The notes: generated from the letters alone by a model not told the origin. A DNA stretch of 64,000 bases from Streptomyces sp. NBC_01549 (GCF_026339955.1 NZ_JAPEPW010000002.1:124001-188000); one strand, 5' to 3'. Shown: positions 52,620-62,646, numbered from the stretch's first letter. Made by a program: numbers and translations.

Positions 52620-53351
52620 ATGAGAAAGTCCTGGACTTCATCGCCCCTCACTCTTGCCACTGGCGCGCTCGGGGTGACGGCGGCAGGTGTGACCCCTGCC
52701 TCTGTCGCCTCCAACACGCCTTTGCGGGTCATGCCGTTGGGCGACTCGATCACCTGGGGTGAGGGAAGCAGTACGGGCAACGGCTATCGGGATCCGTTGT
52801 GGGACAAGCTTGCGGCGGACGGCCATCCGCTGGACTTCGTCGGCACGTTGCGGGGCGGTTCGATGTCCGACCCCGACAACGAAGGCCACTCCGGATACCG
52901 CATCGACCAGATCGCCACGCTCGCCGACGCCTCGCTGACCCGCTACCGGCCCAACGTCGTGACGCTGGAGATCGGCACCAACGACCTCAATGGGAACTAC
53001 CAGCCCGCCACCGCCACCGCCCGGCTGAAGTCGCTGGTCAACCAGATCACCGCCGCCGTCCCCGACGCAACCGTCCTCGTGGCTTCCCTGGTCGTATCCA
53101 CCAGCGACACGGTGGAGCAGTACCGTGCCTCGTACAACCAGGCCGTCCCCCACATCGTGAGCGAGGCACAGGCCACGGGCAAGCACGTCGCGTACGTGGA
53201 CATGAGCAGCCTGACCACCGCCGACCTGGCCGACACCCTGCATCCCAACGACTCGGGCTACCAGAAGATGGCGGACGCCTTCCACCATGGCATCCAGGCC
53301 GCGGACAGCGCCGGGTGGCTGAGGAGCCCCGCCCCCGCCGCCGCACGATGA
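52620..53351 (+). CDS. Secreted SGNH esterase, CE3-like, without lectin domain
   Basis: A 243-residue secreted esterase, a single-domain paralogue of the protein encoded at 14371. It has LRVMPLGDSITWG, GGSMSDPDNEGHSGYRID, IGTNDLNGNY and LHPNDSGYQKMADAF. Deacetylation of xylan is the likely role. Start ATG at 52620; MRKSWTSSPLTLATGALGV is a short signal peptide. A strong hairpin follows the stop. Confidence 0.88.
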   Translation: MRKSWTSSPLTLATGALGVTAAGVTPASVASNTPLRVMPLGDSITWGEGSSTGNGYRDPLWDKLAADGHPLDFVGTLRGGSMSDPDNEGHSGYRIDQIATLADASLTRYRPNVVTLEIGTNDLNGNYQPATATARLKSLVNQITAAVPDATVLVASLVVSTSDTVEQYRASYNQAVPHIVSEAQATGKHVAYVDMSSLTTADLADTLHPNDSGYQKMADAFHHGIQAADSAGWLRSPAPAAAR

Positions 53352-53359
53352 CCCCCACA

Positions 53360-53396
53360 CCCGGGACCTGAGCCCTCTCCGGGCTCCGGTCCCGGG
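53360..53396 (+). terminator. Terminator after the CE3-type esterase gene
   Basis: CCCGGGACC at 53360-53368 pairs with GGTCCCGGG at 53388-53396, and inside it GAGCCC pairs with GGGCTC, so only a T/C mismatch interrupts a 15-bp stem. Confidence 0.85.
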
Positions 53397-53554
53397 AGAA
53401 CATCGGTGGCGGGCACCGCCGGACGCGGCGCCGGCCGGACCGTACGGATGCGGCATCGCGAACCGCTCGTCGCGCATGAGCCGTTCGAGCAGGCCGGCCA
53501 CGCTCCGCGCCCACCCCTCGGAATCGAATGCGAAATCGACTCTGAAGCGGGGTT

Positions 53555-53690
53555 GTCGAAGCGCTTCGACGATGGCATTCTCCCTGGTGGGCTGTCAGTG
53601 GACCAGGACAAGACAGCGTCTCGCGATGGAGGCTCTTGTTTCGCACGAAACATGTCCGTTAACTTTCACCTGGAGGTGAAGCGCTTCGAC
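53555..53690. promoter_or_regulatory. Two LacI-type operators upstream of GH42
   Basis: GTCGAAGCGCTTCGAC at 53555-53570 is a perfect 16-base palindrome; GTGAAGCGCTTCGAC at 53676-53690 differs in one arm. Between them TGTTTCG and CGAAACA (53637-53652) form another inverted repeat. The 480-base gap before the GH42 gene has no other gene. Confidence 0.75.
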
Positions 53691-53832
53691 AACGCCGCCC
53701 CACCCTCACGGCCGTCCCCCACCCCGCCCCCTCCCCGCGAGGCGAGCGGCCCGAGAACGAACAAGTACTGCTGTCACCGGCCCTGACGACCCGACAGAGC
53801 ACGACTCGATTCTCCGTACCCGAGGAACCGTC

Positions 53833-55818
53833 ATGACGACTCGCAGCATCACCGACCGCCTGGGCGGCCTGGCCTTCGGCGGGGACTACAACCCCGAGCA
53901 GTGGGACGAGCCGGTCTGGAAGGAGGACGACGAGCTGATGCGTACGGCCAGGGTCAACCTGGCCACGGTGGGTGTCTTCTCGTGGGCCCTGCTCGAACCG
54001 GAGGAGGGACGCTACGACTTCGCCTGGCTCGACGCCCACATCGAACGCCTGCACGCGAACGGTGTGGCCGTCGACCTGGCCACCCCCACCGCCTCCCCGC
54101 CGCCCTGGTTCACCCTGGCTCACCCGGACGCACTGATGGTCGGGCCCGACGACACCCGACTCGTCCACGGCAGCCGGGACACGTACTGCCTCACCGCACC
54201 CGCCTACCGGAGCGCGGCCCGTCGGATCGCCGGGGCGCTTGCCGAACGCTACGGAGACCATCCCGCCCTCGCGCTGTGGCACGTGCACAACGAGTACGCC
54301 ACCCTCTGCTACTGCGACCACACGGCTGCCGCCTTCCGGGTGTGGCTGCGCGCCCGCCACGGCTCGCTCGACGCCCTCAACGAGGCCTGGGGAACAGCCT
54401 TCTGGAGCCAGCGCCACACCTCCTGGGAACAGGTACTGCCGCCGCGTGCGACGAACTGGCACAAGAACCCCGGCCAGCATCTAGACTTCCACCGCTTCTG
54501 GGCCGACGAGGTCATCGCCGCCTACCGCGAGCAGCGCGACGCGATCCGCGCGCACAGCGACCGGCCGGTGACGACCAACCTGATGCTGCCCTCGTACCAG
54601 AACCTCGATTTGTGGGGCCTCGCCCGGGAACTCGACGTGGTCACCTCCGACCAGTACCCCTCCTCGCCCGGTCTGGGCGCCGCCGCCGACCTCGCCTTCC
54701 ACGCGGATCGCGCCCGATCGCTGGGCGACGGCCGTCCCTGGCTGCTGATGGAGCAGGGCACCAACACCGTCTACGACGGCGACCGGGTCCTCGCCAAGGA
54801 CCCCGGTGACATCCTGCGCCACACCTTGGGTCACATCGCGCGCGGCTCGGAAGGCGCCCTCTTCTTCCAGTGGCGGCAGTCCCGGGCCGGCGCCGAGACC
54901 TGGCACTCGGCGATGGTGCCGCACGCCGGGCCCGACAGCCGGATCTTCCGTGAGGTCACGCAGACCGGGGAGGCCGTCGCCCGGCTCGCCGAGCTGGCGG
55001 GCTCGACGGTCTCCGCGCAGATGGCCGTCCTGCACGACCCGGACGCCTGGTGGGCACTCGGCGTGGACGGCCTGCCCTCCACAGAGCTCGACTACCACGC
55101 GGCACTCGGCCGGGCGCACCGCGCACTGTGGGACGCCGGCGTCGCGGTCGACTTCGCCCACCCCGAACACGAGTTGAGCCGCTACCCGCTCGTCGTCGCA
55201 CCGGCCCTGTTCCTCCTCTCCGCCGGGGCGGCCGAGAAGCTGCGCCGATACGTCGCCGACGGCGGGACACTCCTCGTCCAGCACGCGAGCGGCTACGCCG
55301 ACGAGCGCCTCCACGCCCACCTCGGCGGCTACCCGGCCGCTCCCCTGCGCGAGGCGCTGGGCATCCGCGTCGAGGAGTACCGGCCACTGCGGCGCAGCGA
55401 GCGGATCACCCTGTCGGACGGCACACAGGGCACCGCCTGGAGCGAGTCCCTGCGCACTGAGGGCGCCGAGACGCTCGCCACCTACACCCACGGGATGCTC
55501 ACCGGCAGCCCGGCGCTGACCCGTCACTGTTTCGGCACCGGGCAGGGCTGGTACCTCTCGACCCACCTCGACGACGCCGACTACGGCGCCCTGGTCGCCC
55601 GGCTGCTCGACGAGGCCGGAGTGGGCCCCGAGTTGCCGGGCCTGCCTCCGCAGGTCGAGGCCGTCACCCGGCACGCCCCGGACGGCCGCCACTGGCGCTT
55701 CCTGATCAATCACAGCGCCGAACCCGTGTCGCTGCCCGAGCCCGCCCACGACCTGCTCACCGGCGGCACGGTGTCCGAACTGCCGCCCGGCGGTTGCGCG
55801 GTACTGCGCGGGCACTGA
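53833..55818 (+). CDS. GH42 beta-galactosidase, cytoplasmic
   Basis: A 661-residue beta-galactosidase without signal peptide, acting on imported galactosides or galacto-oligosaccharides. GGDYNPEQW near 16 is the family hallmark. Glu154 in WHVHNEYA is the acid/base and Glu307 in LLMEQGTN the nucleophile. The zinc-site cysteines are in CYCD at 159-162. A trimerisation domain (about 390-600) and a small C-terminal domain follow. Two GAAGCGCTTC operators upstream suggest LacI-family control. The GH36 gene follows within 36 bases. Confidence 0.95.
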   Translation: MTTRSITDRLGGLAFGGDYNPEQWDEPVWKEDDELMRTARVNLATVGVFSWALLEPEEGRYDFAWLDAHIERLHANGVAVDLATPTASPPPWFTLAHPDALMVGPDDTRLVHGSRDTYCLTAPAYRSAARRIAGALAERYGDHPALALWHVHNEYATLCYCDHTAAAFRVWLRARHGSLDALNEAWGTAFWSQRHTSWEQVLPPRATNWHKNPGQHLDFHRFWADEVIAAYREQRDAIRAHSDRPVTTNLMLPSYQNLDLWGLARELDVVTSDQYPSSPGLGAAADLAFHADRARSLGDGRPWLLMEQGTNTVYDGDRVLAKDPGDILRHTLGHIARGSEGALFFQWRQSRAGAETWHSAMVPHAGPDSRIFREVTQTGEAVARLAELAGSTVSAQMAVLHDPDAWWALGVDGLPSTELDYHAALGRAHRALWDAGVAVDFAHPEHELSRYPLVVAPALFLLSAGAAEKLRRYVADGGTLLVQHASGYADERLHAHLGGYPAAPLREALGIRVEEYRPLRRSERITLSDGTQGTAWSESLRTEGAETLATYTHGMLTGSPALTRHCFGTGQGWYLSTHLDDADYGALVARLLDEAGVGPELPGLPPQVEAVTRHAPDGRHWRFLINHSAEPVSLPEPAHDLLTGGTVSELPPGGCAVLRGH

Positions 55819-55828
55819 CCTCGAAAGG

Positions 55829-55868
55829 GCCGACATGACCAAGGAACAGCCGACATGACCAAGGAACA
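55829..55868 (+). repeat. 20-bp tandem duplication at the GH36 start
   Basis: GCCGACATGACCAAGGAACA occurs twice in a row (55829-55848 and 55849-55868). Each copy holds an ATG, so the first opens a seven-codon frame (MTKEQPT) whose TGA overlaps the second ATG. The AAGGAA of the first copy serves as ribosome site for the second. Confidence 0.92.
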
Positions 55869-57990
55869 ACAGGCCTTCCACTGGGGGCACGAGGCCCTTC
55901 ACCTGGAGATCGTCCTCGATGACCACGGCAGCCCGCGCCTCACGCACCTCGGACTGCCCGGCGAGGCGCAGAGCATCCCCGGTGCGTCCCTGCCTCTGGT
56001 GGAGGTGACGGCCGCGGGTCACGGCCGCGGCTGGTCGGGCAACCTCCTCGTGGGCACCGATCTCAGCGGACGGCTGCGCCACCGGACCCACCACGCGACC
56101 CGCGACGGCGACTGGCACACGCTGACCGTGCACCTCCACGATCCGGAAACCGGGCTGGTCGCGGAGGTGACCTACCGGTCACCGAACGGCATCCCCGTGC
56201 TCCGCAGCGAGGTGACCCTACGGAACGTTGGGCAGACCACGCTGCACCTGGAGTCGGTCAGCTCGCTCGCGGTGGGCTGTCTCACCCCGCAGGACCCAGC
56301 GGCCATCGATGCCGCGGACCTGTTGTGGGCGGAGAACGACTGGCTCGCCGAATGCCGTTGGCAGCGACAGCCGATGCGCCTGACCACACCAGCCCACAGC
56401 GGACGCGTGAGCTACCCGAACCGCAGAGCCGGCTTCGCCCTCAACGGACAGGGCACCTGGTCCAGTTGCGGACGCCTCCCCATGGGCGGCCTGACTGACC
56501 GGCGTACCGGCCGCACCTGGGTGTGGCAGATCGAGCACAACGGCGGGGGCTGGCGTTGGGAGTGCGGCGAGCGGGACAAGGCGGCCTACGCGGCGCTGTT
56601 CGGACCCACCGACACCCACCACAGCTGGCGGCACCCCCTTGAACCCGGCGCCGTCTTCCGCACCGTACCCGCCGCCCTGTCCTTCAGCGACGACGGCGGC
56701 CGGGACGAGGCGTTCGCCGCGCTGACCCGCTACCGCCGCGCCCAGCGCCGCCCGCATGCCGACCACCAGCGCCTGCCCGTCATCTTCAACGACTACATGA
56801 ACTGCCTGATGGGCGACCCCACGACCGAGAAGCTGCTGCCGCACATCGACGCGGCGGCCGACGCGGGCGCGGAGTACTTCGTGATCGACGCCGGCTGGTA
56901 CGACGGCGACGACGGCGGCTGGTGGGACAGCGTCGGCGCCTGGGAGCCCGCCGCCTCCCGCTTCCCCGGGACGCGCGGAATCCACGAGGTGCTGGACCGC
57001 ATCCGGGAGCGCGGCATGGTGCCCGGCCTGTGGCTGGAGCCGGAGGTGATCGGCGTACGCAGCCCCATGGCCAAGTCCCTGCCCGACGAGGCGTTCTTCC
57101 GCCGCGACGGCATCCGCGTCACGGAGGCCGGCCGGCACCACCTGGACCTGCGCCACCCGGCCGCCCGTGCCCACCTGGACGAGGTCGTGGACCGCCTGGT
57201 CGGCGAGTGGGGCGTCGGCTACCTCAAGCTCGACCACAACATCGACCCCGGCTCCGGCACCAGCGCCCACCCCGGCGAGACCCCGGGCGCCGGACTGCTC
57301 GGCCACAACCGCGCCCACCTCGACTGGCTCGACTGCGTCCTGGACCGCTACCCGCACCTGGTGCTGGAGAACTGCTCCTCCGGCGGCATGCGCTGGGACC
57401 ACGCCCTGCTGTCCCGGATGCAACTGCAGTCCACGAGCGATCAGGAGAACCTCCATCTCTACGCGCCCATCGCGGCTTCCGCGCCCACCGCCGTCACCCC
57501 CGAACAGGGTGCCGTCTGGGCGTACCCCCAGCCCCAGGACTCCCTCGACGAGGTGGCCTTCACCATGGCCAACGCGCTCCTCGGCCGAATCCATCTCTCC
57601 GGCCGCATTCCCGAACTCGAGCCGGAGGCCCGCGCCCTGGTCCACGAGGCGATAGCCGCGTACAAGGCCATCCGCGCCGACCTGCCGGGGGCCGTGCCGT
57701 CCTGGCCCCTGGGCCTTCCCGCCTGGGACGACCCCTGGATCGCCCTGGGCCTGCGCACCCCGGCCACCACCTACCTCACCGTCTGGCGCCGACCCGGAAC
57801 CGACATCACGGCGACGCTGCACCTGCCCCACCTGCGGGACACCGCCGCCCGTGTCGATCTGCTCTACCCCTCGGTCAGTCGGGCCGTTTCCGCCTGGACG
57901 CCCGACACGGCCGAGCTGAGCCTGACCCTGCCCACCGCGCCGTCCGCCGTCCTGCTCCGCATCACCGCCACGGACCCCGGAGCTCCCTGA
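55855..57990 (+). CDS. GH36 alpha-galactosidase, cytoplasmic
   Basis: A 711-residue enzyme that removes alpha-galactose from imported oligosaccharides. The N-terminal beta domain is followed by a barrel with FVIDAGWY near 342, GLWLEPEV near 391, nucleophile Asp460 in YLKLDHN, CSSGG near 507 and acid/base Asp529 in STSDQEN. No signal peptide. The start at 55855 is the second copy of a duplicated start region; it lies 36 bases after the GH42 stop and within the same likely operon. Confidence 0.95.
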   Translation: MTKEQQAFHWGHEALHLEIVLDDHGSPRLTHLGLPGEAQSIPGASLPLVEVTAAGHGRGWSGNLLVGTDLSGRLRHRTHHATRDGDWHTLTVHLHDPETGLVAEVTYRSPNGIPVLRSEVTLRNVGQTTLHLESVSSLAVGCLTPQDPAAIDAADLLWAENDWLAECRWQRQPMRLTTPAHSGRVSYPNRRAGFALNGQGTWSSCGRLPMGGLTDRRTGRTWVWQIEHNGGGWRWECGERDKAAYAALFGPTDTHHSWRHPLEPGAVFRTVPAALSFSDDGGRDEAFAALTRYRRAQRRPHADHQRLPVIFNDYMNCLMGDPTTEKLLPHIDAAADAGAEYFVIDAGWYDGDDGGWWDSVGAWEPAASRFPGTRGIHEVLDRIRERGMVPGLWLEPEVIGVRSPMAKSLPDEAFFRRDGIRVTEAGRHHLDLRHPAARAHLDEVVDRLVGEWGVGYLKLDHNIDPGSGTSAHPGETPGAGLLGHNRAHLDWLDCVLDRYPHLVLENCSSGGMRWDHALLSRMQLQSTSDQENLHLYAPIAASAPTAVTPEQGAVWAYPQPQDSLDEVAFTMANALLGRIHLSGRIPELEPEARALVHEAIAAYKAIRADLPGAVPSWPLGLPAWDDPWIALGLRTPATTYLTVWRRPGTDITATLHLPHLRDTAARVDLLYPSVSRAVSAWTPDTAELSLTLPTAPSAVLLRITATDPGAP

Positions 57991-58034
57991 ACCACCCCAC
58001 GCCCGCATCACGAATCGACGAGAGGACCCATCGA

Positions 58035-59546
58035 GTGCCCCCTCTGCAGCAGCCGGACGGACGATTGACCAACCCCGTGATCCCCGGCTTCCACCCCGAC
58101 CCCAGCGTCTGCCGCGTCGGCGACGACTACTACCTGGCCTGCTCCAGCTTCGAGTACTTCCCTGGGGTACCCCTCTTCCACAGCCGTGACCTGGTGCACT
58201 GGACGCAGATCGGCAACGCCCTGGACCGGCCGGAGCAGCTGCGTCTGTCGGACGCGTGGTCCTCCGGCGGGATCTACGCCCCCACCCTGCGCCACCACGA
58301 CGGCCGCTTCTGGTTGATCGTCACCAACTGCACCGAGGGCGGCGGCAACCTGATCGTCACGGCCACCGACCCCGCCGGACCGTGGTCGGACCCCATCTGG
58401 GCGCCGGGTGTCCCCGGCATCGATCCCGACCTGGTCTGGGACGAGGACGGCACCTGCTGGTGCACGGTCGCCGGGGTCTCGCAGGTCCGCATCGACCCGT
58501 CCACCGGGCAGACGTACGGAACACCGCACAGGCTCTGGTCCGGCGGGTCCGGCGCCAAGGCCCCGGAGGCGCCGCACCTGTACCGGATCGGCGACTACTG
58601 GTACCTGCTCATCGCCGAGGGCGGCACCGAGCACGGCCACGCCGTGTCGATCGCCCGCGGCCGTACGCCCGCCGGCCCGTTCGAGCCGTGCCAGGCCAAC
58701 CCGATCCTCACTCACCGCGGCACCGACCACCCCGTCCAGAACACCGGGCACGCCGACCTGGTCCAAGGCCCCGACGGCTCCTGGTGGATGGTGTTCCTCG
58801 GCGTCCGACCGCGCGGCGGCACACCGGGCTGGCATGTGCTCGGACGGGAGACCTTCCTGGCCCCCGTGACCTGGGTGGACAACTGGCCGGTCGTCGGCGA
58901 GGTCGCCTTGGACCTGCCCGAGCTCCCGTGGCCGCTCTCCCCCAGCCCTGTCGAGGAGCACCGGGACGACTTCGAGCTCGCCGAACTGCGACCGTCCTGG
59001 ATCTCCCTGCGCGACCGGCCCGCCGAACTCTGCACCACCAAGGAGCGCCCAGGATGGCTGACGCTCCGCGCGCGGGGCGACTCCCTGGACGAGCCCGACG
59101 TGGTGTTCACCGGCCGGCGTCAGCAGCATCTGTCGTGTCGGGCGCGCACTCTGGTCGACGCCGCGGAGGGAGGCGGTGGCCTCGCCGTGCGGCTCGACGA
59201 GCGGCACCACTACGCGATCGAGGTCGACGGCACGGAGGTGCGGGTCGTCGCGCGCGTCGGCTCCCTGCGCACGGTCGTGGCCGAACAACCCCTGCCCGCC
59301 GGGCCGGTGGTCCTCGCCGTCACGATCACGGAACCGCCCTCTCCGGACGGGCCGTGCACGGGACCCGACGTCGTCTCCCTCGGCGTCGAGCAGCCCGACG
59401 GCACGTTCACCGAGCTCGCGACCCTCGACGGCCGCTACTTGTCGACCGAGGTCGCCGGCGGCTTCACCGGTCGGGTCATCGGCATGTACGCCGCGGCAGG
59501 CACCGTCCACTTCGACTGGTTCGACTACGAGCCCCTCGACGGCTGA
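58035..59546 (+). CDS. GH43 beta-xylosidase/alpha-L-arabinofuranosidase, cytoplasmic
   Basis: A 503-residue enzyme with an N-terminal five-bladed propeller and a C-terminal jelly roll (from about 330), the plan of GH43 xylosidases. Catalytic acids are Asp22 in FHPDPS, Asp in GIDPDLVWDEDG, and Glu in KAPEAPHLY. No signal peptide, so it acts on imported oligosaccharides. GTG at 58035 has AGGA upstream. It follows the GH36 gene by 44 bases. Confidence 0.92.
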   Translation: MPPLQQPDGRLTNPVIPGFHPDPSVCRVGDDYYLACSSFEYFPGVPLFHSRDLVHWTQIGNALDRPEQLRLSDAWSSGGIYAPTLRHHDGRFWLIVTNCTEGGGNLIVTATDPAGPWSDPIWAPGVPGIDPDLVWDEDGTCWCTVAGVSQVRIDPSTGQTYGTPHRLWSGGSGAKAPEAPHLYRIGDYWYLLIAEGGTEHGHAVSIARGRTPAGPFEPCQANPILTHRGTDHPVQNTGHADLVQGPDGSWWMVFLGVRPRGGTPGWHVLGRETFLAPVTWVDNWPVVGEVALDLPELPWPLSPSPVEEHRDDFELAELRPSWISLRDRPAELCTTKERPGWLTLRARGDSLDEPDVVFTGRRQQHLSCRARTLVDAAEGGGGLAVRLDERHHYAIEVDGTEVRVVARVGSLRTVVAEQPLPAGPVVLAVTITEPPSPDGPCTGPDVVSLGVEQPDGTFTELATLDGRYLSTEVAGGFTGRVIGMYAAAGTVHFDWFDYEPLDG

Positions 59547-59667
59547 ACCAGGCCCCTGCCTCTGCACCCCTCTGCCTCCCACTACTCAGCATGAGCCGAC
59601 GGTGGCGCCTGATCGCTGCCCGGCCACGGACCGGATCACCCGCACCACTGACCGAAAGGCATGACAC

Positions 59668-61437
59668 ATGAAGGACATACGGAGACCCGAACACCACCGC
59701 AGCCGCGACCCCGGACGCCTGGCCGGCCTGCTGATGACGCTGCTCGTCGTCCTGGGACTGTCCGGCAGCACCGCGCTCGCCGCGACCGGCGGCACGGCAC
59801 AGCAGGCAAGCGCCACGGTCAAGGTTCCGGCCGGTGCCAAGGACGCCGTCGCCGCGATGCAGCCCAGTTGGAACCTGGGCAACACCCTGGACGCGATTCC
59901 GGACGAGACGTCCTGGGGCAACCCCAAGGCCACCAGGGAGCTGTTCAAGACCATCGGGGCGCAGGACTTCCACAGCGTCCGCATCCCGGTGACCTGGAGC
60001 GCACATCAGTCCACCACCGCGCCCTACACCGTCGACGCCGCGTACCTGAGCCGTGTCAAGGAGGTGGTCGACTGGGCACAGGCCGAGAACCTCTACGTCG
60101 TGCTCAACGTCCACCACGACTCATGGCAGTGGGTCTCGAAGATCTCCACCGACCACGACAACGTGCTCGCCCGCTACGACGCCCTGTGGACCCAGATCTC
60201 CGCGACGTTCCGCGACGAGCCGCGCACCCTGCTCTTCGAGAGCATCAACGAACCGGGCTTCGACAACGCCACGGCGGCGCAGAAGACCCAGTTCATGAAC
60301 GAGCTGAACACCTCGTCCCACGAGATCGTCCGCTCTTCGGGCGGCGCGAACAAGGGCAGACTGCTCGTCCTGACCACACAGGGCGGCACCCCCTCACAGG
60401 ACCTCATCGACGACCTGTACACGACGATCAGCGCGCTGCACGACAGCAACCTGGTCGCCACCGTGCACTACTACAGCTATTACCCGTTCAGCGTGAACGT
60501 CGCGGGTGGCACCCGGTACGACGCCGCCGCCCAGAACGACCTGACCGACGCCTTCGCCCGCATGCACGACACCTTCGTCGACAGGGGCATCCCCGTCTAC
60601 CTCGGCGAGTACGGCCTGTTGGCCTGGCCCGACCACAACCATCCCGACCGCGTCGAGCGGGGTGAGGCGCTGAAGTACTTCGAGCACCTCGGATACACGG
60701 CGCGCCAGGCCGGCGTCACCACCGCCCTGTGGGACCCCGGAACCTTCGCCTACCTGAACCGGGACACCCTGAAGTGGCAGGACCCCGCCCTGTTCACCTG
60801 GATCAAGTCGAGCTGGACCACCCGCTCGGGAACCGCCTCCTTCGACAAGGTCTTCGTGGCGAAGCCGAGCCGGATCACGGCCCAGTCGCTCACATTGAAC
60901 CTGAACGGCACCAAGTTCCAGAGTCTGTGGAACGGCGACACCAAGCTTGTCGCGGGCAAGGACTACACCGTCTTCAAGGATCGGCTCACCCTCACGGCGC
61001 AGGCGCTGACCCGGCTGACCGACGAGCGGGACTACGGGGTCAACGCGACGCTCCAGGCCCGGTTCTCCCGCGGCCTGCCCTGGAAGATCGACGTGGTCAC
61101 CTACGACACCCCGGTGCTGTCGAACGCCACGGGCACACCCGATTCGTTCACCCTTCCCACGAAGTACCAGGGCGACCTGCTGGCGACCATGGAGGCCACG
61201 TACGCCGACGGCAGCAACGCCGGCCAGACCAGCTGGACTCGGTACCAGGAGTTCAACCAGGCCTTCTCGCCGGACTACCCGAACGGCACGATCATCCTGA
61301 CTCCCGAATTCCTGAAGGCACTGCGTGACGGTGAACCGGCGACGCTGACCTTCCACTTCCACAGCGGCGCCAAGGTGAAGTACAAGGTCACGAAGTCCGG
61401 AGACTCCGTCATCGGTACGGCTGTCAAGGAATCCTGA
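59668..61437 (+). CDS. Secreted GH5 endo-beta-1,4-glucanase with X2-type module
   Basis: A 589-residue secreted cellulase. The GH5 barrel (about 58-360) shows WNLGNTLDAI, NVHHDSW, acid/base Glu195 in ESINEP and nucleophile Glu314 in YLGEYGLL. After it an Ig-like X2 module (LTLNLNGTKFQSLWNGDTKL) is followed by a beta domain of CBM46-like character. It is the intact paralogue of the pseudogene at 22661. A hairpin follows at 61451. Confidence 0.92.
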   Translation: MKDIRRPEHHRSRDPGRLAGLLMTLLVVLGLSGSTALAATGGTAQQASATVKVPAGAKDAVAAMQPSWNLGNTLDAIPDETSWGNPKATRELFKTIGAQDFHSVRIPVTWSAHQSTTAPYTVDAAYLSRVKEVVDWAQAENLYVVLNVHHDSWQWVSKISTDHDNVLARYDALWTQISATFRDEPRTLLFESINEPGFDNATAAQKTQFMNELNTSSHEIVRSSGGANKGRLLVLTTQGGTPSQDLIDDLYTTISALHDSNLVATVHYYSYYPFSVNVAGGTRYDAAAQNDLTDAFARMHDTFVDRGIPVYLGEYGLLAWPDHNHPDRVERGEALKYFEHLGYTARQAGVTTALWDPGTFAYLNRDTLKWQDPALFTWIKSSWTTRSGTASFDKVFVAKPSRITAQSLTLNLNGTKFQSLWNGDTKLVAGKDYTVFKDRLTLTAQALTRLTDERDYGVNATLQARFSRGLPWKIDVVTYDTPVLSNATGTPDSFTLPTKYQGDLLATMEATYADGSNAGQTSWTRYQEFNQAFSPDYPNGTIILTPEFLKALRDGEPATLTFHFHSGAKVKYKVTKSGDSVIGTAVKES

Positions 61438-61450
61438 CCGACCGGCCCTC

Positions 61451-61483
61451 GCCCTGGTTGCCCACCTCCCGGGCGACCAGGGC
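61451..61483 (+). terminator. Hairpin after GH5
   Basis: GCCCTGGTTGCCC at 61451-61463 pairs with GGGCGACCAGGGC at 61471-61483 with one T-G pair. Fourteen bases past the stop. Confidence 0.75.
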
Positions 61484-61620
61484 TCTGACGTCTCTGCGGC
61501 GCCGCGGCATATCCCCGCTCGCGCGTGGGCCACTTCCTGTGAGAAATCGTTGGCAACCTTTGCACTTCCGGTGGTCACTCAGTAGTGCACCATCGGCTCG
61601 ATCTTGCGAACGGACAGGAA

Positions 61621-62589
61621 ATGAACACATCGAGGCAGGCTGCGCGGCAGCGCAGACAAAGACGCAGGCTCATGCTGGCCGGCACATCGGCGCTGATCGC
61701 CGCAGGCGTTGTCGCCTACCTGGTCATGGCGTTGCTCCCCGACCGCAGCGTCGACGCAGGGCCTGCCGCAGCCACGCCCCTCGCCACCACCCAGGTGAAA
61801 GCCACCGCCGCCGGCGGCGAGAGGGCCACCCCGGCCGCGACGGCGAGCCCTACCGGCTCGCCCAGCCCGACAGGCTCCCCCACTCCGAAGGGTGCCGCGA
61901 CCACCACGTCGCCGCGACCGTCACCCACTGACACCCCGGAGCCCAAGCGAAAGCCCGCTACCACAACTGCGCAGGCAGGACGGCTTCAGCCGCACACCAC
62001 CTACCGGGGCGTCGCCACCGCCTACGAGGCCGCGGACGGAAACGGCGCCTGCCTGTTCGGCCCCAGCCCCGACCTCATGATCGCGGCCATGAACACCACC
62101 GACTACGAGACGTCCAGGGCGTGCGGCGCGTACGTGCTCGTGCGCGCGGCCAACGGCAGATCCATCACGGTACGCATCACCAACGAATGCCCCCTGCCCT
62201 GCGCACCCGGGCAACTCGACCTCAGCCAACAGGCATTCGCCAAACTGGCCGACCTCAAGGTCGGCCGGATCCCCATCACCTGGAGCCTGGTGAGCCCCAG
62301 CATCTCCAACAAGATCTCCATCCGGTACAAGACCGGCTCCAGCCGCTACTGGTGCGGCATCCAGGCGATCGGCCACCGCAACCCAGTCGCCAGGCTGGAG
62401 GTCCGCACCTCAGGCGGCTGGCGGCGACTGCCCCGCACCTCCTACAACTACTTCATCGCCGCGGACGGCAGCGGGTGCGGCAGCGCGATCAGACTCACCG
62501 ACGTCTACGGCGAACGGTTGACCATCAACGGAATCGCGGTGCGGCCGAACGTCGTGCAACCCACCCAGGTCCAGTTCGCCCGGCACTGA
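61621..62589 (+). CDS. Bacterial expansin-like protein
   Basis: A 322-residue membrane-anchored or secreted expansin. One N-terminal hydrophobic segment (LMLAGTSALIAAGVVAYLVM) is followed by a Thr/Pro/Ser linker to about 125. The double-psi barrel reads YRGVATAYEAADGNGACLFG, then ITNECPLPCAPGQLDLSQQAFAKL with the conserved Asp. A CBM63-like domain follows (VARLEVRTSGGWRRLPRTSYN). Expansins loosen cellulose-matrix contacts without hydrolysis. AGGA sits directly before the ATG. Confidence 0.88.
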   Translation: MNTSRQAARQRRQRRRLMLAGTSALIAAGVVAYLVMALLPDRSVDAGPAAATPLATTQVKATAAGGERATPAATASPTGSPSPTGSPTPKGAATTTSPRPSPTDTPEPKRKPATTTAQAGRLQPHTTYRGVATAYEAADGNGACLFGPSPDLMIAAMNTTDYETSRACGAYVLVRAANGRSITVRITNECPLPCAPGQLDLSQQAFAKLADLKVGRIPITWSLVSPSISNKISIRYKTGSSRYWCGIQAIGHRNPVARLEVRTSGGWRRLPRTSYNYFIAADGSGCGSAIRLTDVYGERLTINGIAVRPNVVQPTQVQFARH

Positions 62590-62646
62590 CCCCACCGTCC
62601 GCCCAAGGCCTACGTCGAAGCCACTTCGCGGACTGCAACGCACTGA

